From contig NZ_VKKG01000003.1 in NCBI RefSeq assembly GCF_007197885.1, positions 186,001 to 250,000 of the forward strand: a stretch of DNA of 64,000 nt, read 5' to 3'. Position 1 is the first letter of the stretch, and each line of letters opens with the position of its first letter. The notes beneath the pieces were generated by a model, which saw only the letters and a program-made list of their open reading frames with translations, did no database searches and was not told where the DNA came from. This stretch comes from Tessaracoccus rhinocerotis (GTDB lineage: Bacteria; Actinomycetota; Actinomycetes; Propionibacteriales; Propionibacteriaceae). Positions 7,835-16,201 of the stretch are shown here, in pieces. A program made the translations under genes and the position numbers.

Positions 7835-8706
7835 GCGAGCTCCTCGAGGCGGGCTACCGCCGCTGTGCCGAACTCACCCGCAGGCACGGCACCACCTACT
7901 TCTGGGGCGCGCTGCTCCTGCCGAGGGAGCAACGCCGCGACGTGCACACCGTCTACGCGCTGTGCCGGCTGGCCGACGACATCGTGGACGAACCGGAGAA
8001 GGTCGACCTCTCGGTCCCCCGCGACGGCACGCCGGCCGAGCGGCTCGCGACGTTCCGGACCTGGTTCTTCGACGCCCTGGCCGCCGGCTCCTCCGACGAG
8101 CCGGTGATGGCCGCCATCGTCGACAGCATCCGTCGCCGCGGCACCGACCCGGAGTGCTTCGGAAGGTTCTTCGACGCCATGGCCGCCGATCTGGTGCAGG
8201 ACACCTGGCCCACGTGGGACGCGCTCAGCAACGGCTACATGGAGGGCTCCGCGGCGGTCATCGGCGAGATGATGCTGCCGGTCCTGGAGCCGTACACGCC
8301 CGAGGCGATGGAGCCCGCCCGGGCGCTGGGCAAGGCCTTCCAGCTGACCAACTTCCTGCGCGACGTCGACGAGGACCTGGACCGCGGGCGCGTCTACCTC
8401 CCGCGGGAGGACCTGGAGCGCTTCGGCGCCGACCCGTGGCTGCGGCGCGTGACCCCGCAGTGGCGGGAGCTGATGGCCTTCGAGGTGGCGCGCAACCGTG
8501 CCCTCTACGACGACGCCCGCCCGGGCCTGGCGATGCTGCCGCCGGCCTCGCGGCGCTGCGTCGGCACCGCCCTGGTGCTCTACAGCCGGATCCTGGACCG
8601 GATCGAGGCGGCCGAGTACGACGTGTTCGCCGGCCGCATCCGCGTCCCCGGCCGGGAGAAGCTCGGGGTCGCCGTGCGGGCGGTCACCGTCGGGCTGCCC
8701 GCCTGA
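7831..8706 (+). CDS. crtB: Phytoene synthase
   Basis: A 291-residue squalene/phytoene synthase that joins two GGPP molecules head to head into phytoene. The first Asp-rich motif DDIVD is at residues 49-53 and the second, RDVDED, at 177-182, followed by RGRVYLP. Length matches the family. ATG 7831 overlaps the crtI stop. The 3' end overlaps the 3' end of the convergent crtU gene by 23 bp, leaving no space for a separate terminator. Confidence 0.93.
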   Translation: MSELLEAGYRRCAELTRRHGTTYFWGALLLPREQRRDVHTVYALCRLADDIVDEPEKVDLSVPRDGTPAERLATFRTWFFDALAAGSSDEPVMAAIVDSIRRRGTDPECFGRFFDAMAADLVQDTWPTWDALSNGYMEGSAAVIGEMMLPVLEPYTPEAMEPARALGKAFQLTNFLRDVDEDLDRGRVYLPREDLERFGADPWLRRVTPQWRELMAFEVARNRALYDDARPGLAMLPPASRRCVGTALVLYSRILDRIEAAEYDVFAGRIRVPGREKLGVAVRAVTVGLPA

Positions 8707-10198
8707 GCAGACCGGTCATGGGCACCGTCCACAGGTCGTGCCCGGCCACGCCCCAGCCCTGCAGGAGCTGGTTGGCGGCCAGGAAGCCCGTCGTGGCCGC
8801 CCGTTCCATCAGCGCCACGGGCAGGTCGCATCGGACCCAGTCGCCGGCCAGCACCAGGCGCGGCGACGGCGTCGCCACACCGGGCCGCTCCTCCCAGCGC
8901 TCCGGGCCGATGAGCGTGCAGTCGTCGCGCACCAGCACCTCCCGCGCCAGCACGCCCGCCCGGGCCGTCTCCGGGTAGACCTGGTGCAGCTCGGCCTCGA
9001 GCTGCGCCACCACCCCGGCCGCCGCGTCGTCGTCGGAGGCCACGGCCGGGTCGCAGGCGTAGGCGTGGAGCTCGACCACCGAGCCCCCGTTCGCCGCGGC
9101 CCAGTCCCTGGCTCCGCCCTCGAAGCGCTCCAGGACGGAGACGTTGTCCAGCGGGCCGTAGCCCGAGGTGCCCAGGAACGCCGGCCGGTCCACCGCCACG
9201 GGCGCGTCGAGCCACAGCCGCACCACGGTGAACGGCGGCGCGTTCACGGTGGCCGCCACGGCCGCACGCCAGCCGTCGAGGTCGTCGCCCTCGACGGCAG
9301 CGGCCAGGCCACGCGCGGCTCGGGGATCGGTGGCCAGCACGACGGCGTCGGCGGCCAGTTCCTCGTCGTCGAGCGAGACGGTGGCGCCGTCGTCGCCGAC
9401 GGCGATCCGGCGGGCCCCCGTCCCGGTGCGGACGTCCACCCCGATTGCGTGCAGGTACTCGCCCAGCGGGCGCCAGAGCGAGGAGTCGTAGTCGTCGTCG
9501 GGGACGTCGAAGAGCAACCCTTCGGCGGAGCCGAGGAAATAGGTGTGGAACATGGCCACGAGCTCGCCCGCGCCGAACTCGGTGGGGTCCGCGAAGAACG
9601 AGCGCGCGAAGACCTCCAGCGCCAGGTCCCGCGCACCGTCCGGGAACCGGAGCCGGTCCAGGAAGGCGGCTGCGGACTCGCCGTCGTAGTCGGAGTGCGT
9701 TCCGGGGAACCGCACCCGCAGCAGTTCCAGTGCCGCGGCGACGTTGACGCCGGCCAGGCCGCGCAGGGTGAAGGCGGGGCTGCGGGCGACGAACTGCAGC
9801 ACGGACCACGGCGGGGTCCTGGTGAGCCCGGTGAAGGAGTCGCGCAGGCCGTCGGGGCGCTGCAGCGGGTAGTCGTCGATGGGGACCAGCCGGTCCAGGG
9901 CCGGGTCCACCCGGCGCAGCAGCGTCCGCAGGTTGTAGTACTGGCGGAAGAAGGCGTGGAAGCCGCGGCTCATTGTGCGGCCGTCAGGCAGCGGCCAGGC
10001 CGCCACTCGCCCGCCGAGCCGGTCGTCGGCCTCGAGCAGGCTCACCCGGACGCCGCGCTCGGCCAAGGCGACCGCCGCGGCGATGCCCGCGATCCCGCCT
10101 CCGACGACCACCACGCGGCGGGTGTCGCCCACGCGGGCCGATCCGGAGTGGGCGGGGTGCGCGACGGCGTGGCGGTCGCGTCCGGGGAACTGGTTCAT
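8684..10198 (-). CDS. crtU: Carotene desaturase/methyltransferase (isorenieratene synthase type)
   Basis: A 504-residue FAD enzyme. The dinucleotide fold RRVVVVGGGIAGIAAA begins near residue 27, followed by GGRVAAW and then SRGFHAFFRQYYNLR (~77-91), a segment characteristic of CrtU, which turns beta-ionone rings into aromatic rings by desaturation and methyl shift. A C-terminal FAD motif (LVLAGDWVRCDLPVALMERA) is present. It is the last gene of the operon P450-crtYc-crtYd-crtT-crtU; its start overlaps the crtT stop by 4 bp. The order and content resemble the Brevibacterium linens and Streptomyces griseus isorenieratene clusters. The product is probably isorenieratene or a beta/phi carotenoid. 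Confidence 0.85.
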   Translation of the reverse strand: MNQFPGRDRHAVAHPAHSGSARVGDTRRVVVVGGGIAGIAAAVALAERGVRVSLLEADDRLGGRVAAWPLPDGRTMSRGFHAFFRQYYNLRTLLRRVDPALDRLVPIDDYPLQRPDGLRDSFTGLTRTPPWSVLQFVARSPAFTLRGLAGVNVAAALELLRVRFPGTHSDYDGESAAAFLDRLRFPDGARDLALEVFARSFFADPTEFGAGELVAMFHTYFLGSAEGLLFDVPDDDYDSSLWRPLGEYLHAIGVDVRTGTGARRIAVGDDGATVSLDDEELAADAVVLATDPRAARGLAAAVEGDDLDGWRAAVAATVNAPPFTVVRLWLDAPVAVDRPAFLGTSGYGPLDNVSVLERFEGGARDWAAANGGSVVELHAYACDPAVASDDDAAAGVVAQLEAELHQVYPETARAGVLAREVLVRDDCTLIGPERWEERPGVATPSPRLVLAGDWVRCDLPVALMERAATTGFLAANQLLQGWGVAGHDLWTVPMTGLLRRAARR

Positions 10199-10917
10199 GG
10201 CTGGGGCTCCGGTTTGCGTGCGACAAAGGTGTGCAGGATGCCGCGCTGCCAGCCGGTGGCGGTGCGGTGTGAGACGTCGGTGAATCCGGCGGCGACGAGC
10301 CGGTCGGCGAAGCGGGCGACGGAGTCGAAGTCCAGGACGCTGCGCCACAGGTAGCGGTAGAGGCCCGGGTTCCGGTCGAGGAGCGCGCCGAGCGGGATGA
10401 TCACCGCGTGGCTGACGGCGTCCCAGACGCGACGCGCGCCACGGTTGCCGGCCACGGAGTACTCCTGGACCACGAGCCAGCCGCCGGGCCGCAGCAGGGC
10501 GAAGACCTCCGCCACGGCGACGTCGCGCAGCGGTTCGGGGACGTTTCGGAACAGGTAACACGTGAGGACGCCGTCGCGACTGCCACGCCCGAGCCGTTCG
10601 AGGTCCAGCTCGCCCGCGACCGCCTGCTCGAACCGGACCCGCGCGGGCCACTGCTTGGCCCCGGCCGCCGCGAGCATGCCCGAGGAGGCGTCCAGGCCGA
10701 GCAGTTCGGCTTCGGGCAGTGCCCGGGCGAGCGCCGCGGTCGACGCGCCTGAACCGCACGCCAGGTCCACCACTTGGGGGTCCGGGACGTCGGTGAGGCG
10801 ATCGGCAAGGGCGCCGGCGGCCCGGTGCAGTTCGCGGTGGTACCCGGGGTTCAGTGCGACCATCAGGTCGTAGCGCGACGCACTCCTGTCGAAGGCGGCG
10901 GTGTTGGTGGCGGTCAC
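10195..10917 (-). CDS. crtT: SAM-dependent methyltransferase of the carotenoid cluster (CrtT-like)
   Basis: A 240-residue class I methyltransferase. The SAM motif VVDLACGSGAS lies at residues 49-59, the acidic loop LLGLDASSGM follows, and the post-motif segment LLRPGGWLVVQEYS is typical of UbiE-like enzymes. Streptomyces griseus carries a methyltransferase gene, crtT, beside crtU and crtY; the equivalent position supports the name, but the role of CrtT in pigment synthesis is unsettled. GTG 10917 follows GAGG by 7 nt and overlaps the crtYd stop (GTGA). It could also act on quinones. Confidence 0.75.
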   Translation of the reverse strand: MTATNTAAFDRSASRYDLMVALNPGYHRELHRAAGALADRLTDVPDPQVVDLACGSGASTAALARALPEAELLGLDASSGMLAAAGAKQWPARVRFEQAVAGELDLERLGRGSRDGVLTCYLFRNVPEPLRDVAVAEVFALLRPGGWLVVQEYSVAGNRGARRVWDAVSHAVIIPLGALLDRNPGLYRYLWRSVLDFDSVARFADRLVAAGFTDVSHRTATGWQRGILHTFVARKPEPQP

Positions 10918-11228
10918 CGAGCTTCCTCCCGTCGCCCCAGGTGGACCCAGACCAGGATGACCAGGGTGACCATCGCCCACCCGAAGCCGAAGTCCTCCAC
11001 GGGGATGTCCCAGGGGAACCTGACGCCCGCGTGGTGCACGGGGTTGTAGATCACGATCGGGGCCGAGAGCTTGGTGAGCCAGCCGTCCACGAGGACCTGG
11101 AAGAACATGACGATGGCCATCGACAACCAGTACTGGAGCGAGCGGAAGATGCCGGTGCGCAGCCACAGCAGCTCGATCGCCGCCACCGCGACCACCGCAA
11201 GGAGCGTCAGGAGTGTGTACTCAGGCAT
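10914..11228 (-). CDS. crtYd: Lycopene cyclase subunit (CrtYd-type)
   Basis: A 104-residue membrane protein with about three hydrophobic helices and the motif PWDIPVEDFGFGW, whose PxEE/PxED signature is conserved in heterodimeric lycopene cyclases. With the preceding gene it would form the CrtYc/CrtYd heterodimer that closes lycopene ends. Presence of crtU and absence of lycopene elongase argue for beta-cyclisation rather than a C50 pathway. It overlaps crtYc by 8 bp and crtT by 4 bp. Confidence 0.85.
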   Translation of the reverse strand: MPEYTLLTLLAVVAVAAIELLWLRTGIFRSLQYWLSMAIVMFFQVLVDGWLTKLSAPIVIYNPVHHAGVRFPWDIPVEDFGFGWAMVTLVILVWVHLGRREEAR

Positions 11229-11550
11229 TCTCGTCCGTCCTGATGCGGCGCAGCACGTAGCCGACGCCCTCGTAGCTGAGAAGTCCGCAGACGGGGATCA
11301 CCAGGAAGAACACGAGTTCCTCCAGCGGCATGATCCCGAGCATCACCCCGGTCGTGTACTCGGCGCTGTAGCCCCAGTGGTCACGAACGATCCCGAGCAG
11401 GTCCCATGCCACGAAGACCACCAGCACGGGCAGCATCGCCAGCAGGAGCCGCACCGGGCGGCGGTAGACGCGCGCCCTGAGCACGAACTCCAGAGGGAGG
11501 GTGATCGCGACGCAGGCCGCCATCAGCAACAGGTACTGGTACTGGTCCAT
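11221..11550 (-). CDS. crtYc: Lycopene cyclase subunit (CrtYc-type)
   Basis: A 109-residue membrane protein with three predicted helices and the signature LGIMPLEELVFFLVIP (~70-85); the PLEE motif is typical of this cyclase family. ATG 11550 follows GGAGG by 9 nt and shares its A with the P450 stop (TGATG), so translation is coupled to the P450 gene. It should act as a heterodimer with the next gene. Confidence 0.85.
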   Translation of the reverse strand: MDQYQYLLLMAACVAITLPLEFVLRARVYRRPVRLLLAMLPVLVVFVAWDLLGIVRDHWGYSAEYTTGVMLGIMPLEELVFFLVIPVCGLLSYEGVGYVLRRIRTDENA

Positions 11551-12779
11551 CAGGGCGTTCCTCCGGCTCTGGGGGTGGTGCGCAACACGAGTCCACGCAG
11601 ACGGTAGCCCTCGATCAGGTCGTCCCAACCGACCTCGGGCTCCGAGAGCACCTCCGGTCCGAGCCTGAGGAGGCGGGTCAGCAGCACGTCGGTCTCCGTG
11701 ATGGCCAGGGGCTGGCCGGGGCAGCGATGGGCGCCGTCACCGAACGTCAGCACCGACGGGTCCACGCCCCGCGGCAGCTCGCGCCCGGGCCGCAGGTGGT
11801 GCGGGGCGTCACCCACCACGCCCGGGTCGGTGTTGGTGTGGCGCACGCACACGTCGACGAGGTCTCCGGCCGCCAGGTCGACCTCGTGCTCGCCGTCGGT
11901 GACGGTGAACGGTTCGCTCACGCGGCGATAGAGGTGCCCGACGACCGGTTCCAAGCGGATGATCTCGTTCAGGATGGCGTGGCGCTCGGCCTCCGGGGCC
12001 TCCAGGTAGCGGTCCCTGAGGCGGGGGTCGCCCAGCAGGTGCCAGGCGGCCATCGTGATGAACTCGCGCGTGGTGACCATCCCGGCGGTGCCGTAGGTCA
12101 CGCACTCGACGAGGATGTCGGCCTGCGTGTAGCCCTCCGAGACCAGGTGGCTGACGATGTCGCCGCGTGGGTGCCGACGCCGGGAGCGGATGGCGGGCAG
12201 GACGTCGCGCAGGTGGAACATGGCCAGGGGGAGCAGGGCCCTGCCGGCGGCCTGCATCCACTGGCGCGGTGTTCGGCCCAGGTCCGGCCGGGCCATGTCC
12301 AGGGGCGGCTGCCTGAAGAAGGCCTCCAGCCGACGCGACATGGCGGGCACCGGCGACTCGGTCAGTCCGACGATCCTCGAGGTCACCTCGACACTGAACC
12401 ACAGCGCCAGCTGGTCCAGTGCGAACGAGTCGCGGCCGGTCGCCTCGTCCAGCAGCCGGTCGGCCACGGCCTCGATGTCGGCGAGGTACCGCTCCCGCAC
12501 CACCTTCGGCGCGAAGAAGCGGCCCACCTTCGTGCGCTGCTCGTCGTGCAGGGGGCCGTCGGATATCAGGATCGGATGGTGCTTCAGGAATCCCTTGGGG
12601 ATGTACTCCGCCGTGAAACCGGCCTGGGTGGTGCGGTGACGCGCCCTCAGCACGTCGCGCGCAGCCCGCATCGAGCGGATCCTCCAGACCCCCTCGTCCC
12701 GCGAGATCGCGGGGCCGTCGGTGTCGCGCGGGTTGTGGGCGCGCCGGTCGTCCGGCACGGGCTCGGCTGGCGCGTTCAT
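11550..12779 (-). CDS. Cytochrome P450, probable carotenoid ring hydroxylase
   Basis: A 409-residue soluble bacterial P450. The heme-ligand motif FGDGAHRCPG (C353), the ExxR pair (E272/R275) and the I-helix segment GTAGMVTT are all present. It is first in the operon with crtYc, crtYd, crtT and crtU. In Brevibacterium linens a P450 in the matching cluster hydroxylates the aromatic ring to give 3,3'-dihydroxyisorenieratene, so the same role is inferred. ATG 12779 has GAGAGG 6 nt upstream. A TAGACT -10 (12807-12812, minus strand) lies next to CarH-type half-sites. Redox partners are not obvious nearby. Confidence 0.85.
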   Translation of the reverse strand: MNAPAEPVPDDRRAHNPRDTDGPAISRDEGVWRIRSMRAARDVLRARHRTTQAGFTAEYIPKGFLKHHPILISDGPLHDEQRTKVGRFFAPKVVRERYLADIEAVADRLLDEATGRDSFALDQLALWFSVEVTSRIVGLTESPVPAMSRRLEAFFRQPPLDMARPDLGRTPRQWMQAAGRALLPLAMFHLRDVLPAIRSRRRHPRGDIVSHLVSEGYTQADILVECVTYGTAGMVTTREFITMAAWHLLGDPRLRDRYLEAPEAERHAILNEIIRLEPVVGHLYRRVSEPFTVTDGEHEVDLAAGDLVDVCVRHTNTDPGVVGDAPHHLRPGRELPRGVDPSVLTFGDGAHRCPGQPLAITETDVLLTRLLRLGPEVLSEPEVGWDDLIEGYRLRGLVLRTTPRAGGTP

Positions 12780-12806
12780 GGCTTGCCTCTCGGACGTTTG
12801 ATGCGA

Positions 12807-12897
12807 AGTCTAACAAGATTCGACAAACATTGGACAAACGGCTTGGAAGGAGTCTAGGCTGGCCTCAATCAACATTGGACAAACATAGGACAAGCCC
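12807..12897. promoter_or_regulatory. Divergent promoter region with two CarH-type operators
   Basis: TCGACA (12820-12825) and TGGACA (12831-12836) are T-n-n-A-C-A half-sites 11 bp apart. A second cluster, TGGACA (12876-12881) and AGGACA (12887-12892), keeps the 11-bp phase. For the + strand MMPL gene, TTGGACA (12830-12836) acts as -35 with TAGGCT (12855-12860) 18 bp further as -10. For the P450, TAGACT (12807-12812, minus) is the -10 with TTGTCC about 19 bp upstream. Repressor at the first cluster would block both promoters. Confidence 0.65.
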
Positions 12898-15147
12898 ATG
12901 TCTTCGCAGATCCTGGAAAAGGTGGAGGAGTCGGACGACGCCGCCCCCCGTCGCGCGTCCCGCGGGAGGGTCGGTGCAGGTCTGCCCGGCAAGCCCCCGG
13001 TGTGGCTGCGGGTGCTCATCCCCGTGTTCCTCATCGTGCTGTGGCTGGTCGGCGCCGCCATCGGCGGACCCTACTTCGGCAAGGTCGGGGAGGTGGCAGC
13101 CAACGACAGGGCGACCTTCCTGCCCGCCAGCGCGGACGCGACGCTCGTGGGCGAGCGGTTCACCGACTTCGTCGGCGACGAGGTCATCCCCGCCATCCTG
13201 GTCTTCACGTCCGAGGACCAGCTCTCGGAGACAGACCTCGCCGAACTGACCGCCACGGTCGAGGAGCTCGGGGACCTGCAGGCGGTCGACAGCGTCTCGC
13301 CCCTGATCCCCTCGGAGGACGGGCTCGCGGCGCAGGCCTTCATCCCGATCGACGCCTCGGCCGAGCTGGGTGAGGCCGTCGCGGAGATCCGGGACGTCGT
13401 CGCGGAGGGCGTCCCCGCCGGCGTCACCCACAACGTCGCCGGTCCGGCCGGGTTCTCCGCCGACCTGGGGGAGGCCTTCGGCGGCATCGACGGGCTCCTC
13501 CTTGCCGTGGCGCTCGGCGCCGTCCTCGTGATCCTGCTCGTGGTCTACCGCTCCGTCCTCCTGCCGATCCTGGTGCTGTCCACCAGCCTCTTCGCCCTCT
13601 GCGTCGCCCTGCTCGTCAACTGGTGGCTCGCGAAGTGGGAGGTCCTCACTCTCAACGGGCAGACCCAGGGCATCCTGTTCATCCTCGTCATCGGGGCCGC
13701 CACCGACTACGCGCTGCTCTACACCGCGCGCTACCGCGAGGAGCTGCGTCGCAACCGCTCCAAGTGGCAGGCCACCCGCAAGACCCTCCGCGGCTCCATC
13801 GAGCCCATCCTCGCCTCCGGCGGCACGGTCATCGCCGGCCTGCTCTGCCTGCTGTTCAGCGACCTTGCCTCCAACAAGTCGCTCGGGCCGGTGGCTGCAA
13901 TCGGCATCGTGTTCGCGATGATGTCCGCGCTGACCCTGCTCCCGTCGATGCTGCTGCTGCTCGGTCGCGCCGCCTTCTGGCCCCGTCGCCCGAAGTTCGA
14001 CGCGGACTCCGACGACGACTCCGCCGTGCACCGCGGCGGGTATGCGACCATCGGCCGCTGGGTCTCGCGTCGGCCGAGGATCGTCTGGGTCGCCAGCATC
14101 GCCCTGCTCGCCATCGGCGCGGCCTTCTTCCCCACCCTCAAGGCCGACGGCGTGGCCAGCAGCGAGCTGGTGATCGGCGCCTCCGACGCCCGTGACGGAC
14201 AGGTGGCGCTGGCCGAGCACTTCCCCGGCGGCTCCGGCGATCCCACCAACGTGCTCGTGGCCCAGTCCGACCTGCAGCAGGTGGCCGACGTCCTGCTCGC
14301 CACCGACGGGGTCGACTCCGTCTCCGTGCTGGCCGAGGACAGTCCCTCCGGGTCCGCTCCCGTCACCCAGGACGGCATCCAGCCCCTCGGCCCGCCCGGG
14401 ACGCCCGCGCCGGATCCCACCGTCGACGACGGCGAGGTCCTGCTGCAGGCGACCCTCATCCATCCCGCGGACAGCGCCGAGGCAGAGCAGGTGGTGCGTG
14501 AGATCCGCGCCCAGCTCGACGGCATCGCCCTCGTCGGCGGCACCACGGCCGTGGCGGTGGACACCAACGACACCTCCATCCGGGACCGGAACCTGATCAT
14601 CCCGATCGTCCTGGTGGTGATCCTGTTCATCCTCATGGGTCTGCTGCGCAGCGTCCTGGCTCCGATCCTGCTCGTGGCCACCACCGTGCTCTCGTTCGGC
14701 ACCGCGATGGGTGTCTCCGCCCTGGTGTTCAACCACGTCCTCGACCTGCCGGGCGCTGACCCCTCGGTCCCTCTCTATGGGTTCGTCTTCCTCGTGGCCC
14801 TCGGCATCGACTACAACATCTTCCTGATGACCAGGGTCCGGGAGGAGGCCCTGTTGCACGGCACCAGGCAGGGCATCCTGCGGGGACTCTCGGTGACCGG
14901 CGGCGTGATCACCTCGGCCGGCATCGTGCTGGCGGCGACGTTCGCGGCGTTGGCGGTGATCCCGATCCTGTTCCTGCTGCAGCTCGCGTTCATCGTCGCC
15001 TTCGGTGTGCTGCTGGACACGTTCCTGGTGCGGACGCTGCTCGTGCCCGCGCTGGGGCTCGACATCGGCCGGCACCTGTGGTGGCCCAAGCGGCTCGACA
15101 AGGACTGGGAGCCCGCGGCGCGGGAGACCGTGCGCGTGGGATCCTAA
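12898..15147 (+). CDS. MMPL-family (RND superfamily) transporter, copy 2
   Basis: A 749-residue transporter nearly colinear with the copy at 417: same helix layout, same GAATDYALL and GIDYNIF motifs, long identical runs (for example LNGQTQGILFILVIGAATDY) and matching periplasmic loops. It has ~24 additional N-terminal residues. A long cytoplasmic C-terminal domain, as in MmpL3, is absent from both. The promoter carries CarH-type half-sites, so expression should rise in light together with the carotenoid genes. It may export or position a carotenoid or a membrane lipid. No good Shine-Dalgarno sequence precedes ATG 12898; the operator occupies the short leader. Confidence 0.88.
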   Translation: MSSQILEKVEESDDAAPRRASRGRVGAGLPGKPPVWLRVLIPVFLIVLWLVGAAIGGPYFGKVGEVAANDRATFLPASADATLVGERFTDFVGDEVIPAILVFTSEDQLSETDLAELTATVEELGDLQAVDSVSPLIPSEDGLAAQAFIPIDASAELGEAVAEIRDVVAEGVPAGVTHNVAGPAGFSADLGEAFGGIDGLLLAVALGAVLVILLVVYRSVLLPILVLSTSLFALCVALLVNWWLAKWEVLTLNGQTQGILFILVIGAATDYALLYTARYREELRRNRSKWQATRKTLRGSIEPILASGGTVIAGLLCLLFSDLASNKSLGPVAAIGIVFAMMSALTLLPSMLLLLGRAAFWPRRPKFDADSDDDSAVHRGGYATIGRWVSRRPRIVWVASIALLAIGAAFFPTLKADGVASSELVIGASDARDGQVALAEHFPGGSGDPTNVLVAQSDLQQVADVLLATDGVDSVSVLAEDSPSGSAPVTQDGIQPLGPPGTPAPDPTVDDGEVLLQATLIHPADSAEAEQVVREIRAQLDGIALVGGTTAVAVDTNDTSIRDRNLIIPIVLVVILFILMGLLRSVLAPILLVATTVLSFGTAMGVSALVFNHVLDLPGADPSVPLYGFVFLVALGIDYNIFLMTRVREEALLHGTRQGILRGLSVTGGVITSAGIVLAATFAALAVIPILFLLQLAFIVAFGVLLDTFLVRTLLVPALGLDIGRHLWWPKRLDKDWEPAARETVRVGS

Positions 15148-15181
15148 CCGGCAGCCCTCGGGCGGGTGGTGCAGCTGCGGC

Positions 15182-16180
15182 TCAGGCCAGCAGCTCCAGC
15201 AGCGCCCGCTCCAGCGCGGCCTGCCGTGCCGTTGGGGTGCGGTGCCGCTTCGTGGCCGCCTCCTTGATCGTGTTCCCGGCCTCGTATTGGGTGATCACCC
15301 GCGGGTCGATGTAGGAGTTCCGGGCGATGGCCGCAGTGTTGCCCAGGTAGTTGGACGTCTCCAGCACCGCCTGCTTGATGGCCCGTTGCCTGGAGGCCTT
15401 CGAGTCCCCGGGTTCCTCGGTCAGGGCGAGCACCTCGGCCGCGATCACCGTCGCGTGCCAGGTCCGGAAGTCCTTGGCGGTGACCGTGCCGTCGAACAGC
15501 TCCGACAGGTAGGCGTTCACGTCGCCGGAGGTCAGCGGTCGCCAGTGGCCCGCGCCCTTGTGGGCCAGCAGCCGCTGGTCCTCGGTGCGGCGCGAGCGCA
15601 TCACCTCCAGCGCCGCCACGGCCGCTGCGTCATCGACCACCACGGTGTGTGCGATCCCGGACTTGCCCTCGAAGCTGAACACCAACGAGTCGCCTCGACG
15701 ACGCACGTGCCGACGCTCGAGGGTCGTCAGCCCGAACGAGCCGTTCGCGTCGGCGTAGGCGTCATTGCCGATCCGGAAGTAGCCGACGTCGAGCAGCCGC
15801 GCCGCCGTCGCGCAGGCGCGCTCCAAGCCCATGCCGTCACCGGCGATGTCCTTCGATATCTGGCGGCGTGCCCGCGGCAGGTGTTCGGCTGCGGCGGTGA
15901 TCTTCTCGAACTTCTCCCGATCGCGCTTGCCCCGCCAGTCCGGGTGGTAGAGGTACTGCCTGCGGCCCGCGTCGTCGGTGCCCGTGGCCTGGAGGTGGCC
16001 GTTCTCGACGGGGCAGATCCACACGTCGGTCCAGGCGGGCGGGATGGCCAGCGACCTGATCCGCTCGACGTCCTCCTCGGGAAGGCGCCGGCCGTCGGCG
16101 TCCAGGTAGCTGAAGCCCTTGCCGGCACGGCGCCGCGTCCAGCCCGGCATGGCCGGATCGACCCTGCGCAGTCGTGTCAT
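15182..16180 (-). CDS. DNA topoisomerase IB (poxvirus/bacterial type)
   Basis: A 332-residue type IB topoisomerase that relaxes supercoils through a 3'-phosphotyrosine intermediate. The bacterial N-terminal domain is followed by the catalytic set: R136 (FRIGNDAYA), K173 (EGKSG), R239 and H242 (KDFRTWHAT), and Tyr290 (ARNSYIDPRV). Length fits the family. Its start has no ribosome-binding site, but TAGATT stands 6 nt upstream, pointing to a leaderless transcript separate from mprAB-like genes 21 bp away. Confidence 0.9.
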   Translation of the reverse strand: MTRLRRVDPAMPGWTRRRAGKGFSYLDADGRRLPEEDVERIRSLAIPPAWTDVWICPVENGHLQATGTDDAGRRQYLYHPDWRGKRDREKFEKITAAAEHLPRARRQISKDIAGDGMGLERACATAARLLDVGYFRIGNDAYADANGSFGLTTLERRHVRRRGDSLVFSFEGKSGIAHTVVVDDAAAVAALEVMRSRRTEDQRLLAHKGAGHWRPLTSGDVNAYLSELFDGTVTAKDFRTWHATVIAAEVLALTEEPGDSKASRQRAIKQAVLETSNYLGNTAAIARNSYIDPRVITQYEAGNTIKEAATKRHRTPTARQAALERALLELLA

Positions 16181-16186
16181 GGGGAG

Positions 16187-16192
16187 AATCTA
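16187..16192 (-). promoter_or_regulatory. -10 hexamer for leaderless topoisomerase IB transcript
   Basis: TAGATT on the minus strand, 6 nt before the ATG at 16180, in a position that would start the transcript at the start codon. Confidence 0.45.
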
Positions 16193-16201
16193 GTGCGCCG
16201 C

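Noticed and set aside
8684-11550. C50 carotenoid (decaprenoxanthin or sarcinaxanthin type) pathway
   Set aside because: Heterodimeric cyclases also occur there, but no lycopene elongase gene is present and crtU is.
12865-15075. A 736-codon minus-strand frame opposite the second MMPL gene
   Set aside because: Low-complexity Gly/Asp/Gln/His composition; it is the complement of a real membrane-protein gene.
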